From Leifsonia sp. 466MF (GTDB lineage: Bacteria; Actinomycetota; Actinomycetes; Actinomycetales; Microbacteriaceae): a stretch of 64,000 nucleotides of DNA. The stretch lies in contig NZ_LT629696.1 in NCBI RefSeq assembly GCF_900100265.1, positions 3,162,001 to 3,226,000 of the forward strand. The letters run 5' to 3'. This document shows, piece after piece, positions 8,017-16,440 of the stretch. Position 1 is the first letter of the stretch; every line of letters begins with the position of its first letter. The position numbers and the translations under genes are program-made. The notes beneath the pieces were generated by a model. That model made no database searches, had not been told where the DNA came from, and saw only the letters and a list, made by a program, of their open reading frames with translations.

Positions 8017-9005
8017 CTGGTCTTCGTCTCCGTTTCGTCGATCGCGGCTCTCGGCCGCATCCCTCCGGAGCCGTCCGGCTCCGTCGTCAGCCTGATCGGG
8101 TCGGTGATCCGGCCGCCGAAACCGCCCGCCTCCCCGGTGTTCTCGAACGCCAGGAGGTGCGGCGACCCATCGCGATCGACCACCACGCGCCCTGCGTAGT
8201 AACGCTCGTCCAAAAGTAGGTCGGCCGCCTCGAGCTCGAACGGCCCGACCGGCGACGCCGATGGCGCGATCCAGATCCCGCCGGGGCCGCCCGACCGTTC
8301 GCCGGCGAGATGCGCCGTGTCGCACGAGAACAGCAGCCAATCGCGGCCGTCCAGCCGGACGCTCTGCGGCACCTCCAGGTGCGCGAACCCCGCTCCCGAC
8401 TCCGTCAGGGGCGACTGCACCCGCCAGTCGACGAGGTCGGGCGATACCGCGTGGCCCACCACGCCGCGGTCACGGACCGACGCGCCGTCGCGCACGCGAG
8501 CCGTGATCAGCATGTGCCAGCCATCGCCGGCGGCATCGCGGAACACCCACGGATCGCGCCACGCCTCCTCATGCCAGGTGCGGTCCGGCAGCACCTCGTA
8601 CCAGCGCGGGTCGGCCTGCAGCCGCAGCCGATCGTCCTTGCGCCAGTGGAACAGGTCGTCGGACACCGCGACGCCGATGGTCTCGATGTTGGTGATCTCG
8701 GCCGCCGAGAGGAACGCCGATCCCGTGTAGAACATCCGCCAGGCGCCGTCGTCGCCGCGGACGACGCTGCCCGTCCAGGTCGCCGAGGCGTCCAGGTCGC
8801 CCGGACCGCCGGGGCCCAGCACCGTCCCGTGATCGTCCCAGACGACGAGGTCGGCCGAGGTGGCGTGCCCGATCCGGGCGTTGCGGTGCCGCAGGTCCGG
8901 GTCGACCAGCGACACCGGCGCGTGCAGGTAGAACAGGTGGAAGAGGTCGCCGTCGTCGGCGACCCAGAAATCCCAGACCCAATGACCGTCTCTGCTGAAC
9001 CCCAT
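8013..9005 (-). CDS. Five-bladed beta-propeller glycoside hydrolase (GH32/GH68/GH43-like)
   Basis: A 330-residue predicted cytoplasmic glycosidase. Features of the furanosidase propeller clan are visible: an N-terminal WVWDFWVADDGDLFHLFYL blade with a candidate nucleophile Asp, repeated 'GHATSADLVVW' / 'VAVSDDLFHWRK' blades, a central EEAWRDPWVF block containing the R-D-P motif typical of GH32/GH68, and a closing blade with PHLLAFENTGEAGGFGG. It has no signal peptide, so it would act on an oligosaccharide taken up by the co-transcribed importer. Family membership below clan level is uncertain; fructosidase is the leading guess, arabinofuranosidase possible. It is translationally coupled to the serine hydrolase downstream. 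Confidence 0.75.
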   Translation of the reverse strand: MGFSRDGHWVWDFWVADDGDLFHLFYLHAPVSLVDPDLRHRNARIGHATSADLVVWDDHGTVLGPGGPGDLDASATWTGSVVRGDDGAWRMFYTGSAFLSAAEITNIETIGVAVSDDLFHWRKDDRLRLQADPRWYEVLPDRTWHEEAWRDPWVFRDAAGDGWHMLITARVRDGASVRDRGVVGHAVSPDLVDWRVQSPLTESGAGFAHLEVPQSVRLDGRDWLLFSCDTAHLAGERSGGPGGIWIAPSASPVGPFELEAADLLLDERYYAGRVVVDRDGSPHLLAFENTGEAGGFGGRITDPIRLTTEPDGSGGMRPRAAIDETETKTR

Positions 9006-9008
9006 CCG

Positions 9009-9833
9009 TCAGCCCTTGACCGCGCCCTGGATGAGCGCCTTGATGAACTGGCGCTGGAAGATGACGAAGACCAGGATCGTCGGCAGGATGATGATCAGCG
9101 CTCCCGCGTTCAGCAGCGGGATGCTGAGGCTGTACTGCCCCTGGAAGAACGTCAGCGCTCCGGCCACCGTGCGCTGCAGCGGGTCGGCGATGAGCACGAC
9201 GGGCAGCAGGAACTGGTTCCACGTCCACAGGAACAGCAGGATGCCGAGCGCCGACAGCGCCGGACGCGCGAGGGGAAGGTGGATGAGCCGGAGCTCCTGC
9301 CACATCCCGGCGCCGTCGACCCGCGCCGCCTCGGACAGCTCGGTGGGCACTCCGACGAAGTGGGCGCGCATCCAGAACACGCTGAACGGCATGAACAGCC
9401 CGATCAGCGGGAGGATGATCGCCCACTGTGTGTTCAGCACGTTGAGCGACTGCATCTCGTAGTAGAGCGGGATGATCAGCGCCTCGAACGGGATGGTGAG
9501 CCCGAGCACGAACAGGATCAGCAGGGCGCGGGACCCCTTCATCCGGAGGCTGCCGAGCGCGTAGCCGGCGAGGCTCGCGATGACGAGGCTAATCGGCACG
9601 ACGCCGAGCACGATGAGGGCGCTCGACCCGAGGAGCTCCCAGACATGACCGGTGTTGAACGCCTCGACGAAGTTGCCCCACTGCGGGTTCGGCGGCCACG
9701 CGAGACCGGTCGGGTTGACGTCGGCCGGCTGCAGCGCCGCCGACACCATGTTCAGCAGCGGGATGACGGTGAGCACGAGCACGAGGACGAGCAGCACGCG
9801 GCCGGTCCACTTCTCGACGGGATTGACGATCAT
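9009..9833 (-). CDS. Carbohydrate ABC transporter permease, MalG-like
   Basis: A 274-residue inner-membrane subunit of a CUT1 importer with six hydrophobic segments. The EAA loop reads SEAARVDGAGMWQELRLIHLPLARP, and the C-terminus FQRQFIKALIQGAVKG is the standard MalG ending. It overlaps the upstream MalF-like gene by 4 nt (ATGA) and is separated from the glycosidase by 3 nt, so the five genes from 12186 to 6859 form one tight operon. No ATPase gene is included, which implies a shared MsiK-type ATPase. Confidence 0.93.
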   Translation of the reverse strand: MIVNPVEKWTGRVLLVLVLVLTVIPLLNMVSAALQPADVNPTGLAWPPNPQWGNFVEAFNTGHVWELLGSSALIVLGVVPISLVIASLAGYALGSLRMKGSRALLILFVLGLTIPFEALIIPLYYEMQSLNVLNTQWAIILPLIGLFMPFSVFWMRAHFVGVPTELSEAARVDGAGMWQELRLIHLPLARPALSALGILLFLWTWNQFLLPVVLIADPLQRTVAGALTFFQGQYSLSIPLLNAGALIIILPTILVFVIFQRQFIKALIQGAVKG

Positions 9834-10831
9834 TGGTCACGGACTTTCGAGAGGCGCTGGATCGGGAGGACGACCACGAGGACGAGGATCATGAGCACGA
9901 TGCCGAAGGCGGATGCCAGCCCCACCTCGCTCTGCGTGAACCCGATCCGGTAGATGGAGATGCCGGGCACCAGGGTGGCTCGACCGGGACCGCCGAGGGT
10001 GGTCGTGTAGATGATGTCGAAGCTGCTGAGCGCGGCGATGATCGTGATGGTGATGAGCACAGCCAGCTCCTGGCGGAGGCCGGGGAGGGTGATCGTGAAG
10101 AACTCGCGCCACCAGCCGGCCCCGTCGAGCCGTGCGGCCTCGTAGAGGGAGGCGTCGATCTTGCCGATGCCGGTGAGGAGCAGGACGGTGCACAGGCCGG
10201 TCAGCGTCCACGAGCCGATCAGCCCGACGGCCGGGAGGGCGGTCTGGTAGTCGCCGAGCCACGGGCGCGCGAGACCGCCCAGCCCGATCCATCCCAGGAT
10301 CTGGTTGACCGCGCCGGTCTGGGCGTACATCCACGACCAGGCGATGCCGGCCGCGGCGAGCGGGATGATCTGCGGGAGGAAGAGCACCGTCTGCGAGAGG
10401 CTCGAGAAGAACCCGGCCCGGATGGAGCGGATGAGCGTGGCGAGCACGAGCCCCGCCACCACCGGGATGACGGTGAAGAACGCGATGAGGATGAACGCGT
10501 TCCGGATGGCGCCGAGGAGGTCGGGATCGGTGAACACCGTCAGGTAGTTCGAGAGCCCGACCCAGGTCGAGGCGCCGATCCCGTTCCAGTCGTAGAACGA
10601 GTACTGGACGCCCTGGATGAGCGGCCAGAGCACGAACGCGGCGTAGAAGAACAGGGCGGGAGCGACGAGCAGCCAGCCGATCCGTCTCGTGCGTCCGGCC
10701 ATCCGCTTCCGGGTGGCCGGACGCACAGGGGTCCCGGATGCGGCCCCGCGCGAACCGTCGCGAACCGCCCGTCGCGCCGACGGGGTATGGCGGGTCGTGT
10801 CGTCGCCCGCGCGGGGTCGCACCGAGGTCAT
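9830..10831 (-). CDS. Carbohydrate ABC transporter permease, MalF-like
   Basis: A 333-residue inner-membrane subunit. After a ~45-residue Arg-rich hydrophilic N-terminus come six hydrophobic segments, starting with RIGWLLVAPALFFYAAFVLWP. The EAA loop is YEAARLDGAGWWREFFTITLPGLRQE. The segment VQYSFYDWNGIGASTWVGLSNY is typical of MalF/UgpA proteins. It starts 2 nt after the stop of the substrate-binding protein and ends overlapping the MalG-like gene, so it pairs with that protein to form the membrane channel. Confidence 0.93.
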   Translation of the reverse strand: MTSVRPRAGDDTTRHTPSARRAVRDGSRGAASGTPVRPATRKRMAGRTRRIGWLLVAPALFFYAAFVLWPLIQGVQYSFYDWNGIGASTWVGLSNYLTVFTDPDLLGAIRNAFILIAFFTVIPVVAGLVLATLIRSIRAGFFSSLSQTVLFLPQIIPLAAAGIAWSWMYAQTGAVNQILGWIGLGGLARPWLGDYQTALPAVGLIGSWTLTGLCTVLLLTGIGKIDASLYEAARLDGAGWWREFFTITLPGLRQELAVLITITIIAALSSFDIIYTTTLGGPGRATLVPGISIYRIGFTQSEVGLASAFGIVLMILVLVVVLPIQRLSKVRDQ

Positions 10832-10833
10832 CG

Positions 10834-12186
10834 TTACTTCTTCACTTCCTGCTCGTAGAACGCCTGCACCTTGTCGACGAACTCCTGGCCGCTGATCTTG
10901 CTGGTCACCAGCAGCTGCGACTCGGGGATGATCGCGCCGGCGTAGATGCCCGCCGTGGTGTTCGCCATGAAGTCGACCTGGCCGTCCTCCTTGGCGATCT
11001 GGGCCGCCGCCGCGAGGACCTGCTCCGTGATGGAGCCCTTCTCGACCTTCGGCTGGGCCTGCGCCGGGTCACCGCCGGGGGCGGCGCCGGTGACGTCGAC
11101 CACGATCTGGCGCGCCTTGTCGTTGGTGTGCACCCAGTTCAGGAAGTAGGCGACCTCGTTGAGGTGCTTCGACTTCGCCGCGGCCGAGAACGAGTTGGCC
11201 GCACCCATCGCGACGTGGTCTCCGCCCTTCTCCGCCGGGGGCACCAGGAAGAACGTGAGGTCCTTACCGAGCTTCTTGGCGTAGTTCGCGGCCTCCCAGT
11301 TGCCGTTGAACGTGAAGACGCCCCCGCCGTCCTGGAAGCGGCTGACGAACGTGAAGTAGTCGAGCGCGTTGATGTCCGATGGGAAGTACCCGGCGTCCGC
11401 CCACTTCCGGATGAGCTCGGCGCCCTTCACGTTGCCCGCGGTGTTGTAGGTCGCGCCCGGCTTGTTGAACATCCAGTCGAGGAACTCCTGCTTGTCGGCG
11501 TACTGGTTCATCGCCGCCTGGACGGTGAAGTTGACCACGCCGTCCTTGTCGCCCTCGACGAGAGGCGCGATGCCGGCCGCCTTGGCCTTCGCGAAGTCGG
11601 CCTCGAGTTCTCCGAGGGTCTCCGGCGGAGCGGTGATCCCGGCCTGGGCGGCGAGCTTCGTGTTCATGAAGATGCCCGTGACGCTGTAGCCGAGGCCCAG
11701 CTGGTAGAGCGAACCGCTGCCGCGCACGCCGTCCTTGGTCATGCGCAGCGGGGCGAGCTGGGCCGGGGACCACTTGTCCCAGCCGTACGCCGTGAAGAAG
11801 GGATCGAGGTTGGCCACCAGGCCGTCCTTCACCGTGTCGCCGAGGGTGGGGAGGCGGATGAGGTCGGGCGGCGTGGAGCTGGCGAGCAGCTTGGGGGCGT
11901 TGGCCGTGAGGTTCTGGAACGTGTCGCGGGTGATCTTGAACGTGATGTTCGGGTGCTGCTTGGTGAACTCCTTGGTCAGGTCGTCCGTCAGCGGGAACCC
12001 GGTCTCGTCGGCGATCGTCAGCTGGACCTTGTCCGACGTGAGCTTCGTGCTGACGTCGGTCGCGGTGGTCGCGCCGGAGGTGGAGGATCCGGGCGCGCAG
12101 CCGGTGAAGACGAGTGCGGTGAGCGAGGCGATGAGGCCGGCGGCTGCTGCGCCGCGCACCCTCCGCCCGCGAGATGTTGTGGACAT
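10834..12186 (-). CDS. Extracellular sugar-binding lipoprotein (CUT1 family 1)
   Basis: A 450-residue solute receptor. The N-terminus has a basic stretch (RGRRVRGAAAA), a hydrophobic core and the lipobox FTGC at about residues 27-30, so it is anchored to the outer face of the membrane. The body follows the family-1 binding-protein pattern, with LTIADETGFPLTDDLTKEFTKQHPNITFKI near the N-terminus and FNGNWEAANYAKKLGKDLTFFLVPP in the second lobe. First gene of the operon and divergent from the LacI gene at 12344, with a shared operator between. It probably recognises the oligosaccharide cleaved by the propeller glycosidase at 8013; the ligand itself is not readable. Confidence 0.93.
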   Translation of the reverse strand: MSTTSRGRRVRGAAAAGLIASLTALVFTGCAPGSSTSGATTATDVSTKLTSDKVQLTIADETGFPLTDDLTKEFTKQHPNITFKITRDTFQNLTANAPKLLASSTPPDLIRLPTLGDTVKDGLVANLDPFFTAYGWDKWSPAQLAPLRMTKDGVRGSGSLYQLGLGYSVTGIFMNTKLAAQAGITAPPETLGELEADFAKAKAAGIAPLVEGDKDGVVNFTVQAAMNQYADKQEFLDWMFNKPGATYNTAGNVKGAELIRKWADAGYFPSDINALDYFTFVSRFQDGGGVFTFNGNWEAANYAKKLGKDLTFFLVPPAEKGGDHVAMGAANSFSAAAKSKHLNEVAYFLNWVHTNDKARQIVVDVTGAAPGGDPAQAQPKVEKGSITEQVLAAAAQIAKEDGQVDFMANTTAGIYAGAIIPESQLLVTSKISGQEFVDKVQAFYEQEVKK

Positions 12187-12229
12187 GCAGGACTCCTTCG
12201 TCGACAGGATGGGTCGATACCGATCCCAG

Positions 12230-12258
12230 TGCTAAATGCTTTCAGCAGGCCCTATACT
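12230..12258. promoter_or_regulatory. LacI operator and promoter in the divergent intergenic region
   Basis: An 18-bp pseudo-palindrome with central GC, TGCTAAATGCTTTCAGCA (12230-12247), matches its complement at 14 of 18 positions, the usual LacI half-site geometry. TATACT at 12253-12258 is a good -10 box for the LacI gene on the right, so the operator overlaps the -35 region. Binding here would repress both directions. Confidence 0.6.
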
Positions 12259-12343
12259 GAGATACGTCGCGCACATTGTCAACTGCGTTCCGCGAACGGC
12301 GCACCCAAGCGGCTACCATCCCGAACAGGAGGAGGACGTCTCG

Positions 12344-13366
12344 ATGCTGAGCAAGCGCGTGACCCTGGCCGACGTCGCCAGGAAGGCGGGCCTCTCCGTC
12401 TCCGCCGCATCCATGATCCTTAACGGCCGCCCGGACACACGCCTCTCGCAGGACGCCCACGACCGCGTCCACGCGGCCGCCGCCGAGCTCGGCTACCGGC
12501 CCAACGTCGCGGCCCGCGGGCTCAAGACGGACAAGACGCACACGATCGCGTTCATCTCCGACGTCGTCGCCACCACCCGCTTCGCCTCCGGGCTCATCAA
12601 GGGAGCCCTGAACGCGGCCGAGACGGCGGGCCACGTCATGATGGTGCTCGAGACGGACGGCGAACCGAAGCGCGAGACCGAGGCGATCGGCGCAGCGCTC
12701 GACCGGCAGGTCGACGGCATCGTCTTCGCGACGATGCGTGCGAGGGAGCTGTTCCTCCCCGACATGCGGATCGAGACCCCGGTGGTCATGCTGAACGCGA
12801 CGAACGCGCGCTTCCCGCACGCGGTGCTGCCGGACGAGTACGGCGGCGGCCGGTCAGCCGTCCACGTGCTGGCGGACGCCGGCTTCCGCGACGGCATCGC
12901 GCTCCTCGGCCAGAGCGACGCGAAGGAGAAGGGGCTGTTCCGCTCCGCGACCGTCGCACAGCGCGTCGCGGGCATCCGCGACACGATGGCGGAGCTCGAC
13001 CTCGACTTCGTCTCCGAGACGTCCGTGTGGCTGTGGGAGCCCGGCGAGGGCTACGAGGCGACCAGGAAGCTGCTCCGCCGGAAGGACCGCCCGCAGGCCA
13101 TCGTCGCGATGAACGACCGGCTGGCGTTCGGCGCTTACCAGGCCGTGAGTGAAGCGGGCCTACGCATCCCGGACGACCTCTCCATCGTCTCCTTCGACAA
13201 CGATGAGCTCGCCGCCTACCTGCGACCCGGCCTGACGACCGTCGCCCTCCCCCACGAGGCGATGGGCGCCCGCTCGGTCGAGCTGCTGCTGCATCCCGGT
13301 CCGGCAGGCGAGGAGCTCATCCCGATGCCGGTCATCGAACGGGCGTCGGTCGCCGCCCGGGCCTGA
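12344..13366 (+). CDS. LacI-family transcriptional regulator
   Basis: A 340-residue repressor. The helix-turn-helix and hinge occupy residues 1-60: VTLADVARKAGLSVSAASMILNGRPDTRLSQDAHDRVHAAAAELGYRPNVAARGLKT in order. The rest is a periplasmic-binding-protein-like effector domain ending with LRPGLTTVALPHEAMGARSVELLL. The start at 12344 follows a strong AGGAGGAGG ribosome site. It is divergent from the binding-protein operon and most likely represses it until the sugar appears. Its 3' end converges on the GH172 gene with only 15 nt between. Confidence 0.93.
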   Translation: MLSKRVTLADVARKAGLSVSAASMILNGRPDTRLSQDAHDRVHAAAAELGYRPNVAARGLKTDKTHTIAFISDVVATTRFASGLIKGALNAAETAGHVMMVLETDGEPKRETEAIGAALDRQVDGIVFATMRARELFLPDMRIETPVVMLNATNARFPHAVLPDEYGGGRSAVHVLADAGFRDGIALLGQSDAKEKGLFRSATVAQRVAGIRDTMAELDLDFVSETSVWLWEPGEGYEATRKLLRRKDRPQAIVAMNDRLAFGAYQAVSEAGLRIPDDLSIVSFDNDELAAYLRPGLTTVALPHEAMGARSVELLLHPGPAGEELIPMPVIERASVAARA

Positions 13367-13381
13367 GCTCCCCGCCGCGGA

Positions 13382-14479
13382 TCAGCGCGGGACGCGGGCA
13401 GCCGCGTCCGGGAAAGCCGGCGCCTCCGCCCGCGGACCGGTCTGGTACCAGTAGGCCACGGAGAAGACGTCGTCGGTGCGCTCGAAGAGTCCCTTGTCCC
13501 AGACGCCGATCTGCTGCACGGTCACGCGCAGGTCGCTCTCGAAGAAGATCGGGTCGGGCAGGTGCCACCGGTACACCGCGTGCATGGGCGCCGTGGAGGT
13601 GATGAACGTACCCCCGCGCGTCTCGTCGCGGGTGCTGAAGAACGGATAGCCGCAGTACGGCGCACTGAACGTCAGCGGAACGGGCTCCGGATCGTGACGC
13701 AGTTCGTCCTGGAAGGCCCAGGCGCCGCCCGCGTAATCCTCGAGCCCGGTGCTGCACAGCGTCGCGAGGTCGGTGTCGCCGTCGACGAAGAACTTCACCT
13801 CGCCCTCACCCCACCAGTAGCGCGAGAGCGCGGCGATGCCGATGTAGGTGCCGAGGTAGCGGCCGCGTCCGGTGACGCCGTCGAGGATGACGTGGTCCTC
13901 CCCCAGTGCCGTGGTCGCATTGGAGCGCCGCCACTGCGCGTGGAACAGCGGCGTCCCCGCGGGGATGTCGTCCCCGACGGTGTAGTCGACCTGGAAGAAG
14001 ACGTGGTCGACCGAGGCCGCGTGGTCGCTGTCCAGCACGATGCGAGCGCGCCGCCGGAACGGCATCGGGATGTACGAGTTCATCCCGCCGGTCGGCGCCA
14101 CCACGATCGGCTCGGAGGTGACCAGCGCCCGCGCGGCGAAGCCGTTGCAGAAGAAGTCGCCGAGGGGCGCCTCGACCGCGGGCTGCTCCTCGTCGTCCCA
14201 GTACATCCGCAGCACCAGGTCGCGGAGCACGAACGGCCCCCCGTCGGTGCGGTCGGGGACCGTGATCCAGATGTGGCGGATGACGCCGGGCCCCTCGATG
14301 TCGGCGAGCGTCAGGCTGCCGCCGGCGGGCAGGGCCGCGTACGCGCTGCCCTTCCGGCCGGGGCCGAGGTGCGAACTCGCCGCCGCGGCCGCGCCCGGTG
14401 CGCCGGTGGGGTTCTCCGCGTTGATGGAGCGGGAGCGCACGCCGTCGGCGGCGAGCAGGTCGGACAGGGTGGGAAGCAC
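13382..14479 (-). CDS. DUF2961 / GH172-family glycoside hydrolase
   Basis: A 365-residue protein of the DUF2961 family, now GH172. Characterised members act on alpha-D-fructofuranosides such as difructose dianhydride I, or on alpha-D-arabinofuranosides. Diagnostic segments are SLTLADIEGPGVIRHIWITV, DLVLRMYWDDEEQPAVEAPLGDFF, and STGLEDYAGGAWAF, where the Glu of the GxEDY motif is a conserved active-site position. The GTG start at 14479 follows GAGGAG. It has no signal peptide, so the substrate is imported. Last gene of the operon 17781-13382. Fructan- or furanoside-derived substrates are the best guess, strengthened by the propeller glycosidase in the neighbouring cluster. Confidence 0.88.
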   Translation of the reverse strand: MLPTLSDLLAADGVRSRSINAENPTGAPGAAAAASSHLGPGRKGSAYAALPAGGSLTLADIEGPGVIRHIWITVPDRTDGGPFVLRDLVLRMYWDDEEQPAVEAPLGDFFCNGFAARALVTSEPIVVAPTGGMNSYIPMPFRRRARIVLDSDHAASVDHVFFQVDYTVGDDIPAGTPLFHAQWRRSNATTALGEDHVILDGVTGRGRYLGTYIGIAALSRYWWGEGEVKFFVDGDTDLATLCSTGLEDYAGGAWAFQDELRHDPEPVPLTFSAPYCGYPFFSTRDETRGGTFITSTAPMHAVYRWHLPDPIFFESDLRVTVQQIGVWDKGLFERTDDVFSVAYWYQTGPRAEAPAFPDAAARVPR

Positions 14480-14526
14480 GGTTCTCCTCAGGTCTGATGG
14501 GTGGATCGGATGGATGGGTCGGGCGG

Positions 14527-15438
14527 CTACTTGACCGAGCCGACGGTGACGCCGCGGCTCAGGGTGCGCTGGAAGATGATGAAGAACACCAGGGTGGGCA
14601 GCAGCGAGAGCAGCGACCCGGCGTTCAGCGAGGTGATGTCGATGGAGTTCTGACCCTGCAGGGTCGCCAGGGCGATCGGCACGGTCTGCACCGACTGGTC
14701 GGAGAGCAGGATGAGCGGGATGTAGAACTCGTTCCACGTCCAGACGAAGAAGAACACCATCAGCACCGAGAGCGTCGGCCGCATCACCGGGTAGACCACC
14801 GACCAGAGGATGCGCCAGCGTCCGGCGCCGTCGAGCGCGGCGGCCTCCAGCAGCGACGGCGGCAGCGTCGACATCACGCTCGACAGCAGGTAGGTTCCGA
14901 AGGCGGCCTGCAGCACGGTGAAGACGATGATGACGCTCCACACGGTGTTGAAGGTGCCGGTCGCCTGCGCCCCGTAGAACAGCGGGTAGATCAGCGCCTC
15001 CTGCGGCAGCATCGTCGCCAGCAGGAACACGGCGAGCAGCGCCGTGCTCCCGCGCACCCGGCCGACGCCGATCGCGTAGGCGCTGAGCAGCGAGACGAGC
15101 GTGCCCAGCAGAGCCACCAGCGTCGAGATGACCACCGAGTTCCACAGCGCGCGGAGGAAGTCGACGCGGTCGAGGTAGTCCTGGAACGACTGCAGGCTCC
15201 AACTGGTCGGAAGCGCGAGCGGGCCGTGCGCCGAGTAGTCGGTGCCGGTCTTGAACGCATTGAGCACGAGCAGGACGAGGGGCGCGAGCATCACCAGCGC
15301 GATCAGCACGGCAGCAGCGAGGATGAGCCACCGGAGGGGCCGTCGCGGGCGGCGTCGGCGGGTGCCCGCGTGGACGGTCCGCTGCGGCGCATCGGCCCGG
15401 CGCGGACGGGAGTCGGTGGGTGCGGTCGTCGTGGTCAT
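14527..15438 (-). CDS. Carbohydrate ABC transporter permease, MalG-like
   Basis: A 303-residue inner-membrane protein. A 35-residue hydrophilic, Arg-rich N-terminus (RRRRPRRPLR) precedes six hydrophobic segments. The EAA loop is LEAAALDGAGRWRILWSVVYPVMRPT and the C-terminus IIFQRTLSRGVTVGSVK is the MalG signature. The ATG at 15438 overlaps the MalF-like stop by 4 nt. It forms the import channel with that protein; the partner ATPase is encoded elsewhere. Confidence 0.93.
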   Translation of the reverse strand: MTTTTAPTDSRPRRADAPQRTVHAGTRRRRPRRPLRWLILAAAVLIALVMLAPLVLLVLNAFKTGTDYSAHGPLALPTSWSLQSFQDYLDRVDFLRALWNSVVISTLVALLGTLVSLLSAYAIGVGRVRGSTALLAVFLLATMLPQEALIYPLFYGAQATGTFNTVWSVIIVFTVLQAAFGTYLLSSVMSTLPPSLLEAAALDGAGRWRILWSVVYPVMRPTLSVLMVFFFVWTWNEFYIPLILLSDQSVQTVPIALATLQGQNSIDITSLNAGSLLSLLPTLVFFIIFQRTLSRGVTVGSVK

Positions 15439-16379
15439 CCGGCGGCCTCCTCTCGGGCGCCCCGACGCTGGAGCCAGAGCATGACGCCGGCGACGAGGAA
15501 GATGACGATGGACATGGCGGTCGCGATGGCGGAGCCGTAGCCGACCTTGGAGAGCTCGAAGAAGTTCCGGTACGAGTAGTAGGACGGCACGACGGTCGAG
15601 CCCTCCGGCCCGCCTCCGGTGAGGATGAGGATGGGCGCGAAGACCTTGAGCGCCCCGACGGTCGCGGTGATCACCACGACGAACACTTCCGGCCGGATCT
15701 GCGGGACCGTGATGGCGCGGAACCGCCGCCACCAGCCGGCGCCGTCGAGGGAGGCCGCTTCGTACAGCTCCGGGTCCACGCGCTGGAGCGCGGCCATGAA
15801 GATCACGACCGGGTAGCCGAGCTGAAGCCAGATGAGCATGAGCATCACGGCGTAGATCGCGATGTTCGGGTCGCCGAGCCAGTCGGGCGGGCTCTTCACC
15901 CCGACTGCTTCGATCACGCTGTTCAGCAGGCCGTTCTGGGTGGCGAGCACCCAGCTCCAGATGAAGCCGGCCACCGCGATCGGGAGGATCTGCGGCAGGT
16001 AGTAGGTGGCTCGGAGGAACGCGGCCGTCCTGCCGCCGAACTCCCGGCCGATGTAGTCGAAGAGCATGGCCGCCAGCAGCAGCCCGAGCAGGGTGGGGAC
16101 GATCACGATGCCGACGATCATGAAGATCGTGTTCGTGAACGCCAGCCAGAACTGCGAGTCGTGCAGCAGGTCCACATAGTTCTGCAGGCCGTTCCAGCGC
16201 ATCGGGGCGATGCCGCCCTTCCAGCGGAACAGGCTGATGAACACGTTCACCGCGAACGGGAGGAGGACGATCACCGCCGTCCCGATGATCATCGGGAGGA
16301 GGTACATCCAGTAGCCGGCGCGTCGCGCTGACCGCCGTCGCCGCAGCGGGGGCGCCGCGGCTGGTGTCGCTGTCGTCAT
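15435..16379 (-). CDS. Carbohydrate ABC transporter permease, MalF-like
   Basis: A 314-residue inner-membrane protein with six hydrophobic segments, beginning at YWMYLLPMIIGTAVIVLLPFAVNVFISLFRWKG. The EAA loop reads YEAASLDGAGWWRRFRAITVPQIRPE. It lies 61 nt after the binding-protein gene, a gap that holds a GC-rich hairpin, and overlaps the MalG-like gene. It is the second half of the GH172-linked importer. Confidence 0.93.
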   Translation of the reverse strand: MTTATPAAAPPLRRRRSARRAGYWMYLLPMIIGTAVIVLLPFAVNVFISLFRWKGGIAPMRWNGLQNYVDLLHDSQFWLAFTNTIFMIVGIVIVPTLLGLLLAAMLFDYIGREFGGRTAAFLRATYYLPQILPIAVAGFIWSWVLATQNGLLNSVIEAVGVKSPPDWLGDPNIAIYAVMLMLIWLQLGYPVVIFMAALQRVDPELYEAASLDGAGWWRRFRAITVPQIRPEVFVVVITATVGALKVFAPILILTGGGPEGSTVVPSYYSYRNFFELSKVGYGSAIATAMSIVIFLVAGVMLWLQRRGAREEAAG

Positions 16380-16404
16380 GTCATGTTCTCCGGATCCGGA
16401 GGGT

Positions 16405-16435
16405 GGGGCGGAGTCGCGTTCGGCGGCTCCGCCCC
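16405..16435 (-). terminator. Intercistronic hairpin after the binding-protein gene
   Basis: GGGGCGGAG (16405-16413) pairs perfectly with CTCCGCCCC (16427-16435) around a 13-nt loop. A second perfect palindrome, CTCCGGATCCGGAG, lies at 16388-16401. Placed between the lipoprotein and permease genes, this suits partial termination or 3'-end protection that keeps binding protein in excess. Confidence 0.6.
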
Positions 16436-16440
16436 GCCGC

